Source of the DNA: Candidatus Mediterraneibacter vanvlietii
GTDB lineage: Bacteria > Bacillota > Clostridia > Lachnospirales > Lachnospiraceae
Assembly: GCA_019113645.1 (NCBI GenBank)
Contig: DXGZ01000019.1
Location: forward strand, 1 to 55,189
Reading direction: 5' to 3'
DNA length: 55,189 nucleotides
This document shows, piece after piece, positions 18,615-25,352 of this stretch (position 1 is the stretch's first letter; the number at the start of each line of letters is the position of its first letter). Both the position numbers and the translations under genes were made by a program. The notes beneath the pieces were generated by a model. It had not been told where the DNA came from and made no database searches. It was given only the letters and a program-made list of their open reading frames with translations.

Positions 18615-19907
18615 ATATTCCTTCATTGTTTTTTCGTAACCGAGGACGCCGGGTTCGTAGAATCTGGCGTCTTTTATTTCATCTGGAAGATACTGCTGCT
18701 TCACATAATGGTTCGGATAGTCATGGGCGTATTTATACCCTGTTCCATGCCCCAGCTTCTGCGCCCCTTTATAATGTGCGTCCTGCAGATGAACCGGCAC
18801 GCTCGTTTTGTATTTCTTCACTGCCTCACCCGCTGCAAATACAGCGTTGCAGGCGGCATTGCTCTTCGGCGCGCATGCCACATAAGTGACAGCCTGCGAC
18901 AGGATGATCTGGGCTTCCGGCATGCCGATCCTCTCCGCTGCCAGAGATGCGGATACCGCTACGGTGAGCGCCATGGGATCCGCATTTCCCACATCTTCCG
19001 AAGCGCAGATCATAATTCTCCTTGCAATAAACTTAATGTCTTCTCCTGCATAGAGCATCTTTGCCAGGTAGTAGACCGCGGCGTCCGGATCCGAACCTCT
19101 CATACTCTTGATAAAGGCTGAGATGATATCGTAGTGATTATCCCCTCTCTTATCATAGTTGACTACCCGTTTCTGAATGCACTCCGAGGCTACATCGAGG
19201 GTGATGTGAATGAGCCCGTCCCCGCTTCTCTGGGTTGTCAGTATTCCAAGCTCAATGGCATTCAGGGCGCTTCGCGCATCTCCCCCTGCCATATCCGCGA
19301 GGAAATCCAGAGCATCTTCATCGATCTGTGCTTTGAAGCTTCCCATCCCCTTCTCATCATCTTCCACCGCTCTCCTGATCAGAGTTCTGATGTCCTCCTT
19401 TTCAAGAGGCTTAAGCTCGAAAATACTTGATCTGGACAGAAGAGCTCCATTTACTTCAAAGTAGGGGTTTTCTGTTGTCGCCCCGATCAGGATCACGGTT
19501 CCATCCTCCACGAACGGGAGCAGATAGTCCTGCTGTCCCTTGTTGAAGCGGTGAATCTCATCGATAAACAGGATCGTCTTCTTCCCGTACATTCCAAGAA
19601 GTTCTTTCGCTTCTTTCACTACTTCCTCCATATCTTTCTTTCCTGCCACTGTGGCGTTAATCTGCTTAAACTCCGCGCTCGTCGTATTCGCAATCACTTT
19701 TGCCAGCGTCGTCTTGCCTGTGCCGGGCGGTCCGTAGAAGATAACCGAACTCAGTTTATCCGCTTTAATTGCGCGATACAGCAGTTTGTCCTTTCCGATA
19801 ATATGCTGCTGTCCCACTACTTCATCCAGTGTTGCCGGCCGCATTCTCGATGCCAGAGGCGATTCTTTCTCCTTTGCCGTCTCCCTCATATAATCAAACA
19901 GATCCAT
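18591..19907 (-). CDS. rarA: Replication-associated recombination protein A (MgsA/RarA AAA+ ATPase)
   Basis: 438 residues. Acts at stalled replication forks and gaps. Seen: Walker A FYGPPGTGKTTLA, Walker B TILFIDEIHRFNKGQQD, sensor motif GATTENPYFEVN and the arginine finger region SRSSIFELKPL. The C-terminal tetramerisation part includes KMLYAGEDIKFIARRIMICASEDVGNADP. Full length. It sits behind tcdA with 49 bp between them. Confidence 0.96.
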   Translation of the reverse strand: MDLFDYMRETAKEKESPLASRMRPATLDEVVGQQHIIGKDKLLYRAIKADKLSSVIFYGPPGTGKTTLAKVIANTTSAEFKQINATVAGKKDMEEVVKEAKELLGMYGKKTILFIDEIHRFNKGQQDYLLPFVEDGTVILIGATTENPYFEVNGALLSRSSIFELKPLEKEDIRTLIRRAVEDDEKGMGSFKAQIDEDALDFLADMAGGDARSALNAIELGILTTQRSGDGLIHITLDVASECIQKRVVNYDKRGDNHYDIISAFIKSMRGSDPDAAVYYLAKMLYAGEDIKFIARRIMICASEDVGNADPMALTVAVSASLAAERIGMPEAQIILSQAVTYVACAPKSNAACNAVFAAGEAVKKYKTSVPVHLQDAHYKGAQKLGHGTGYKYAHDYPNHYVKQQYLPDEIKDARFYEPGVLGYEKTMKEYLEKIRQE

Positions 19908-19956
19908 AATCTATCTCCTTTGTCTGTCAAATGTCAAATCTTCCTGTTGCCTTCTG

Positions 19957-20688
19957 TCAGAACCGGTCCGCTCCTGCCAGCTCGCGGATCACTTCTCCGG
20001 CAATTAAAATTCCTGCCACCGGCGGCACAAAAGAAACACTCCCCGGCACAGACCTTCTCATCCCCGGATCTTCCTCTGTCTGCCTGTCGCTGACGTCAAT
20101 AGGTTTCTCCTTCGAATAGACAACTTTCAGGTGAAAGATTCCCCGGTTTTTCAGTTCCCTGCGCATGACCCGGCAAAGCGGACACACACTCGTATCCGCC
20201 AGATCAGCGATCTCGAAGAGCTCGGGATGCAGCTTATTTCCTGTCCCCATACTGCTGATCAGCGGGATGTCCCTCTCTTTTGCCTGTTCTGCTATGGCGA
20301 TTTTTGCGCTCACAGTATCCACTGCATCAATAATATAACTGATCTCTCCTGATTCGTCCAGAATCCCGCCGAGATTATCCGGCAGCACAAACGTCTCATA
20401 AGTCGTTACCCTGATATCGGGGTTGATATCACGGATCCGCTCTTTCATAACCTCGGTCTTCAGCTGTCCGACCGTGCTGTGATAAGCAATGGACTGCCGG
20501 TTGATGTTCGTAATCGACACGGTATCGTTATCGATCAGGATCAGCCTGCCGACTCCGCTTCTCGCCAGAGCTTCAATGCAGTGGGATCCAACTCCGCCCA
20601 CACCGAACACCATAACTGCGGCATTTTTCAGCCGCTCTATGCCTTCATTCCCGAGAAGCATCCCGGTTCTCGAATATTCATTTATCAT
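19957..20688 (-). CDS. tcdA: tRNA threonylcarbamoyladenosine dehydratase
   Basis: 243 residues, E1-like (ThiF/MoeB/HesA) fold. Uses ATP to close the threonylcarbamoyl side chain of t6A37 to the cyclic form ct6A. Seen: nucleotide fold VMVFGVGGVGSHCIEALARSG, RLILIDNDTVSITNINRQ, the CPLCRVMRREL segment and the terminal GSVSFVPPVAGILIAGEVIREL. The start at 20688 has GGAG and AAAGGA in front; a longer frame to 20781 would run back through the AraC gene. It overlaps the end of the AraC gene by 11 bp. Confidence 0.93.
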   Translation of the reverse strand: MINEYSRTGMLLGNEGIERLKNAAVMVFGVGGVGSHCIEALARSGVGRLILIDNDTVSITNINRQSIAYHSTVGQLKTEVMKERIRDINPDIRVTTYETFVLPDNLGGILDESGEISYIIDAVDTVSAKIAIAEQAKERDIPLISSMGTGNKLHPELFEIADLADTSVCPLCRVMRRELKNRGIFHLKVVYSKEKPIDVSDRQTEEDPGMRRSVPGSVSFVPPVAGILIAGEVIRELAGADRF

Positions 20689-21532
20689 GCTCCATATCCT
20701 TTCTTTTTGATCTTCTGTATTCCGAAGGACTCTGTCCTTTCTGTTTTCTGAATGCTTTTGAGAAATACAGGTTGTTCTCAAAGCCGACCGAATAGGCGAT
20801 CGCTGAAACGGACAGCTCGGTCTCCCGAAGCAGGCGGCACGCCTGTTTGATCCGGTATTCGGTCAGATATTCCTTTGGAGATTTTCTTGTATAATTCTGA
20901 AACGACCGGAACAGATGACTCCTGCTGATTCCGACATAATATGCGATATCCTCGACCGTAACCGGATAGGAATAATTTGTCTCTATATAACTCTGTGCCT
21001 TCTCCACATAAGTCACCTGCGCGTCCCTGTCCTGGCTTTTGTGCTCCGAATAGTGCATCAGCATGGCAAGGAGGCCGTACAGTTCACCGGTCATGGCAAC
21101 ACTTGCCTCATATGTATTTCCCTTCGCCAGATAAATTCTCTCCAGTCCTTCCCGTATCTTATCCTCCGGAACACTCCCCTTCAATATATAGGGCGTCTCT
21201 CTGGAAAAATCAGTATTCCTTATAATAGACGCGGCATCTGCTCCCATAAATCCTGCCCATCCGTATTCCCAGGGTTCCTCCCTGTCTGCATGGTACTGCA
21301 GTTCTACTCCCGGGAACAGCATGAACGTATCACCGGCGCTTAACCGCACTGAAACTTTCCCCGTAGAATAATAACCGCTCCCGGAAAGAATATGATGGAT
21401 ACAGTAGTGATCCCTTATTCCCGGTCCCCACTGGTACTCCGGCTCACATTTTTGATAGCCCACATTGTATACGGAAAGAGAATTCAGAAAGTTCTCTCCC
21501 ATTTTATAAGAATATTTATAGGAATCTGACAA
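20678..21532 (-). CDS. AraC-family transcriptional regulator, probably of the gal genes
   Basis: About 284 residues. N-terminal cupin sensor domain (HYCIHHILSGSGYYSTGKVSVRLSAGDTFMLFPGVELQYHAD) and C-terminal double helix-turn-helix (VEDIAYYVGISRSHLFRSFQNYTRKSPKEYL; VSAIAYSVGFENNLYFSKAFRKQKGQSPSEYR). The open frame reaches an ATG at 21601, but that ATG has no ribosome site; a TTG at 21532 has AAAGGAG/AGGGTG in front and is my choice. Its divergence from galK suggests control of galactose use. A repeat at 21631-21659 may be its binding site. Confidence 0.85.
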   Translation of the reverse strand: MSDSYKYSYKMGENFLNSLSVYNVGYQKCEPEYQWGPGIRDHYCIHHILSGSGYYSTGKVSVRLSAGDTFMLFPGVELQYHADREEPWEYGWAGFMGADAASIIRNTDFSRETPYILKGSVPEDKIREGLERIYLAKGNTYEASVAMTGELYGLLAMLMHYSEHKSQDRDAQVTYVEKAQSYIETNYSYPVTVEDIAYYVGISRSHLFRSFQNYTRKSPKEYLTEYRIKQACRLLRETELSVSAIAYSVGFENNLYFSKAFRKQKGQSPSEYRRSKRKDMEHDK

Positions 21533-21630
21533 TGCTTCACCCTCTCCTTTCCCATATTCGTTCCTTCTGCACGTTCCCCGCACAGCGGAAACGGCATCCA
21601 TAAAGCATTATAAACTCAACCGGATATCCA

Positions 21631-21659
21631 TGCAACATTTTTACATGTTTTTGCACGTA
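21631..21659. promoter_or_regulatory. Candidate AraC operator between araC and galK
   Basis: Two near-copies of TTTTTRCAYG, 11 bp apart, inside a stretch that starts TGCAACAT and ends TTGCACGT, just upstream of the galK -35 region. AraC activators usually bind such direct repeats next to weak -35 boxes. Only the sequence repeat is seen; binding is inferred. Confidence 0.35.
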
Positions 21660-21666
21660 TTTTTTA

Positions 21667-21696
21667 TAGACTTCAGCATCACTGAGAGACTATACT
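21667..21696 (+). promoter_or_regulatory. Predicted galKT promoter
   Basis: A good -10 TATACT (21691-21696) with a poor -35 TAGACT (21667-21672) at 18 bp, as expected for an activator-dependent promoter. The leader is about 85 nt. Confidence 0.5.
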
Positions 21697-21786
21697 TGAG
21701 ATAGATTGCGGGGAGCGGAAGCATTTCCCTGGCTTCCGTTTCAGGCTTACGAATTACCACTTTATCCAACAGAGGAGGATTCTGAA

Positions 21787-22959
21787 ATGAAACAAAAACT
21801 TTTTGACAAATTTGCAGAACTTTACGGCAGCAGCAACGACGCCAGATTCTACTTTTCTCCCGGACGTGTCAACCTGATCGGGGAACATACGGACTATAAC
21901 GGCGGACATGTTTTTCCCTGCGCGCTCACGATGGGAACTTACGGCGTTGCGCGCAGACGCGATGACCGCACACTCCGCTTCTTTTCCATGAACCTGGATA
22001 AGTTCGGCGTAGTTGAGGCATCTCTCGATGATCTGACGAACAAGCCGGAATACAACTGGGCAAACTATCCGCTTGGTGTTGTCTGGGCTTTCGCTGAAAA
22101 AGGCTACAAACTGGAAAGCGGTCTTGACATGGTTATCTGGGGCAATATTCCGAACGGTTCCGGTCTGTCTTCCTCCGCATCTCTGGAGGTGCTCACAGGC
22201 GTGATCCTTACTGACCTGTTCGGGATCAAAGATCTCAGCATGACCGATCTGGCTCTGATCGGACAGTATTCCGAGAACAACTTCAATGGATGCAACTGCG
22301 GCATCATGGATCAGTTCGCTGTTGCCATGGGCAAAAAGGACAATGCGATCTTCCTTGATACAAGCACATTAAGCTACGAATATGCACCTATCAAACTCGA
22401 AGACGCGAAGATCATCATCACAAACAGCAAGGTAAAACACAGCCTGGTTGATTCCGCATATAATGACCGCCGTCAGGAGTGCACAGACGCTCTCGCAGCA
22501 CTGAAAACCAAACTGGATATCAACGCCCTCGGCGACCTGACTCCGGATGAGTTTGAGGCATCCAAGGACCTGATCACAGATCCTGTACAGTTAAAACGCG
22601 CAAAACACGCAGTTTATGAAAACCAGCGCACCATCGACGCTGTTGCTGCTCTGAAGGCCGGAGATATCGTGAAATTCGGCGAACTGATGAATCAGTCCCA
22701 TGTCTCCCTGCGCGATGATTATGAAGTTTCCTGCGAGGAAATTGACATCCTGGTTGATCTGGCGTGGAAGATCCCTGGCGTAATCGGATCCAGAATCACA
22801 GGAGGCGGGTTCGGCGGATGTACAGTCAGCATCGTAAAAAATGACGCTGTTGACACATTCATCGAGAGCATCGGGAAAGCTTACAAAGAAAAAGTCGGAC
22901 ATGAAGCAGAGTTCTACACAGTTGATATCGGAGACGGAGCTTCCCGTCTGGATGACTGA
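21787..22959 (+). CDS. galK: Galactokinase
   Basis: 390 residues, GHMP kinase; phosphorylates galactose at C1 in the Leloir pathway. Seen: galactokinase signature SPGRVNLIGEHTDYNGGHVFPCAL, ATP site IPNGSGLSSSASLEVL, and GSRITGGGFGGCTVSIV near the C-terminus. The start at 21787 has GAGGAGG in front; the frame remains open to 21706 but lacks a ribosome site there. galT follows after 15 bp. Confidence 0.97.
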   Translation: MKQKLFDKFAELYGSSNDARFYFSPGRVNLIGEHTDYNGGHVFPCALTMGTYGVARRRDDRTLRFFSMNLDKFGVVEASLDDLTNKPEYNWANYPLGVVWAFAEKGYKLESGLDMVIWGNIPNGSGLSSSASLEVLTGVILTDLFGIKDLSMTDLALIGQYSENNFNGCNCGIMDQFAVAMGKKDNAIFLDTSTLSYEYAPIKLEDAKIIITNSKVKHSLVDSAYNDRRQECTDALAALKTKLDINALGDLTPDEFEASKDLITDPVQLKRAKHAVYENQRTIDAVAALKAGDIVKFGELMNQSHVSLRDDYEVSCEEIDILVDLAWKIPGVIGSRITGGGFGGCTVSIVKNDAVDTFIESIGKAYKEKVGHEAEFYTVDIGDGASRLDD

Positions 22960-22974
22960 GGAGGATATGACAGC

Positions 22975-24465
22975 ATGATTTACGAATCAATCAAAAAACT
23001 TGTACAGTACGGAATTGACACCGGACTGACACCTGGATCCGAGCGCATCTATACAACCAACCTTCTCCTCGACCTTATGCAAGAGGATGAATATGAAGAT
23101 GTGGACTGCGATCTCAGTCATATTATTCTTGAAGATATATTAAAAGATCTGCTCGACGAGGCAGTTAACAGAGGAATCATTGAGGACAGTGTGACATACC
23201 GCGACCTGTTCGACACTAAACTCATGAACTGCCTGATGCCCCGCCCGGCGCAGGTACAGGAAAGATTCTGGAAAGAATACGAGAAATCACCTGAGACAGC
23301 TACAGAATTCTACTATAAATTGAGCCAGGACAGTGATTATATCCGCCGCTACCGGATTAAGAAAGACCGCAGATGGACGGTTGACACCGAATACGGCACC
23401 CTGGACATTACCATTAACCTTTCCAAACCGGAAAAAGATCCGAAAGCCATCGCAGCGGCCGGCGCGGCGAAGTCATCTTCCTATCCGAAATGCCAGCTCT
23501 GTATGGAGAACGAGGGATATGCCGGCCGGGTTAATCATCCGGCAAGGGAAAACCACCGCATCATCCCGATCACAATTCAGGGAAAGAAATGGGGATTCCA
23601 GTATTCTCCTTATGTGTACTACAATGAGCACTGCATCGTATTCAACGGTGAACATATCCCGATGAAAATCGACAGAAACGCATTTGCCAAGCTGTTCGAT
23701 TTCATCAAGCTGTTCCCGCACTATTTCCTCGGTTCAAATGCCGATCTGCCGATCGTTGGCGGCTCCATCCTGAGCCACGATCATTTCCAGGGCGGAAACT
23801 ATACTTTTGCCATGGCTAAGGCGCCGGTAATTGAAAGCTTTACTGTGGCAGGATACGAGGATGTGACAGCCGGGATCGTCAAATGGCCGCTCTCTGTCAT
23901 CCGTCTTCAGGGAGCTGATCCGGACCGTATTATCGATCTGGCAGAACATGTTCTGAACAAGTGGCGTTCCTATACTGATGAGGCGGCATTCATCTTTGCC
24001 GAGACTGACGGAACTCCACACAACACGATCACACCGATCGCCCGCAGGAAAGGAGATCTGTATGAGCTTGATCTCACCCTGCGGAATAACATAACAACCG
24101 ATGAGCACCCGCTGGGAGTATACCACCCTCACGCAAAGCTTCATCATATTAAAAAAGAAAATATCGGGCTTATCGAAGTTATGGGACTTGCCGTACTTCC
24201 GGCCCGCCTGAAAGGTGAGATGGAACTTCTCAGGGAATACATCCTCGAGGGCAAAGATATCCGAAGCAATGATGCAATCGCAAAACACGCTGACTGGGTT
24301 GACGAATTCCTTCCGTCATATCCTGATGTGAATACTGAAAATATCGATCACATCCTTGAACAGGAAGTCGGAAAAGTATTCTGTCAGGTGCTTGAAGATG
24401 CGGGAGTATATAAATGCACTGAAGAAGGACTGCAGGCCTTCCGGAGATTTGTGAGCGTGCTGTAA
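22975..24465 (+). CDS. galT: UDP-glucose--hexose-1-phosphate uridylyltransferase, class II
   Basis: 496 residues; swaps UDP between glucose-1-P and galactose-1-P. This is the long Firmicutes (GalT2) type, not the 350-residue E. coli type. The active-site histidines are in GGSILSHDHFQGGNYTFAMAKAP; CQLCMENEGYAGR and NEHCIVFNGEHIPM are further family marks. galE is not in the window and must be elsewhere. The stop codon is followed within 6 bp by foldback element E2. Confidence 0.96.
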   Translation: MIYESIKKLVQYGIDTGLTPGSERIYTTNLLLDLMQEDEYEDVDCDLSHIILEDILKDLLDEAVNRGIIEDSVTYRDLFDTKLMNCLMPRPAQVQERFWKEYEKSPETATEFYYKLSQDSDYIRRYRIKKDRRWTVDTEYGTLDITINLSKPEKDPKAIAAAGAAKSSSYPKCQLCMENEGYAGRVNHPARENHRIIPITIQGKKWGFQYSPYVYYNEHCIVFNGEHIPMKIDRNAFAKLFDFIKLFPHYFLGSNADLPIVGGSILSHDHFQGGNYTFAMAKAPVIESFTVAGYEDVTAGIVKWPLSVIRLQGADPDRIIDLAEHVLNKWRSYTDEAAFIFAETDGTPHNTITPIARRKGDLYELDLTLRNNITTDEHPLGVYHPHAKLHHIKKENIGLIEVMGLAVLPARLKGEMELLREYILEGKDIRSNDAIAKHADWVDEFLPSYPDVNTENIDHILEQEVGKVFCQVLEDAGVYKCTEEGLQAFRRFVSVL

Positions 24466-24470
24466 ATCTG

Positions 24471-24810
24471 AGGTTGTCTGATTCTTCCGAGCAGGAGAAT
24501 CGTTCGAGAACTGCGGAATATAGTTTGTAAAGCCGTATTCAAAGGGGAGGGGCATTGTCTTTTGCTCCGCTTCATGGAGTAAGAAAAACTAAGGGATCTG
24601 ACAAATGACTAAAAACAACAGGGCAGATGGGCAACTCGTTTCACTCAGACAATCCCATCTGCCCTGTTAACGTCATTGTGCCAGATCCCAAGTTTTTTAA
24701 CTCCATTCCGAAGTCGCCAAATCCAACGCCCCTCCTCTTTGAAAAGCGATCCAGACTTATATTCCGCAGTTCTCTGCGTTCTTCAAATCGGAAGAGTCAG
24801 AGCAAACGCA
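24471..24810 (+). repeat. Foldback element copy E2, behind galT
   Basis: A perfect 15-bp tip helix (24617-24631 with 24654-24668) encloses a 22-nt loop: CAACTC, GT-TTC-AC, TCAGACAAT. The lower arms align over about 140 bp, out to 24477-24490 against 24788-24801 (13 of 14 pairs). The boxes of the family are TCCGCT at 24566-24571, AAAAACTAA at about 24584-24592 and TTCCGAAGTC at 24706-24715. It lies in the sense orientation relative to galT. Short open frames inside are by-products of the palindrome. Confidence 0.85.
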
Positions 24811-24811
24811 G

Positions 24812-24950
24812 ATTTAGCGAAAACAGGGGTGCAGTCGGAATGTAACTGGCAGGGTGAAGCATGGCTGAAAAACGAAAATAAAGTGGGAAAAGGGGGACAA
24901 ATGACAGTCAAAGAGTGTTATTTGCTAATGTCCCGGTTTCAAATTTGAAA
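24812..24950. other. Spacer between E2 and E3, possibly a decayed third copy
   Basis: No gene is seen. GAAAACAGGGGTG at about 24820 matches the outer arm of copy E4 (55043 onward), and GGCAGGGTGAAG downstream resembles the next block of that arm. A short GGGACA/TGTCCC pairing exists further on, but the conserved tip loop is absent. This could be a remnant of another foldback element; the match is weak. Confidence 0.3.
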
Positions 24951-24985
24951 TCTTAGTCAATAACCTTCCGTCTTCTTTTTTTGTG

Positions 24986-25352
24986 CTTGAATCGTGAGTA
25001 TGTCGAACAGGAAACTGACCGGCTAGAACAGCGCAGAAATCCGCGGGAGATAATTCGCGGATGTCTTTCGGAGGGAAGGGGATGCCGGAGGCGGTGACTT
25101 CGGAGGGAGCTATAGAAAAAGTTAATGAGCAGGAAAACTGCGTTGGATTGAAAATGGAAATTGTTTGAGCGAAGCGAGTTGTTCCATTTTCAATCCTGTC
25201 TTTAGCAGGTTTCCCGCTCATTTAGTTTTTCTTAGTTCCCGTAGCGGAACCGAATCCGGTATCCCCTTCCCGAAGAATACGTTTTCAATAATGATCTCCT
25301 GCGGATTTCGGATTTGTTCTGTCTGAGTTTTCTATGCGACAAACTCAGATTT
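24986..25352 (-). repeat. Foldback element copy E3, behind the hydrogenase operon
   Basis: Perfect 15-bp tip helix (25145-25159 with 25182-25196) around a 22-nt loop that reads, on the minus strand, CAACTC, GC-TTC-GC, TCAAACAAT. The arms align for about 150 bp each, with one strong outer block (25034-25051 against 25294-25311). The boxes GACTTCGGA (25096-25104), AGCGGA (25243-25248) and TTAGTTTTT (about 25222-25230) are the family marks on the plus strand. The right edge reaches the stop codon of the hydrogenase gene, so the end of that mRNA enters the element at once. Confidence 0.85.

Noticed and set aside
24627-24948. Small plus-strand and minus-strand frames inside the galT-hydrogenase gap
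   Set aside because: They run through the two arms of the foldback elements, and their reading frames follow the palindrome rather than coding constraints.
24471-25352. Foldback elements as insertion sequences or integron attC sites
   Set aside because: There is no transposase or integrase, and I saw no flanking target duplications or inverted ends beyond the hairpin itself; the conserved loop and size do not fit attC.
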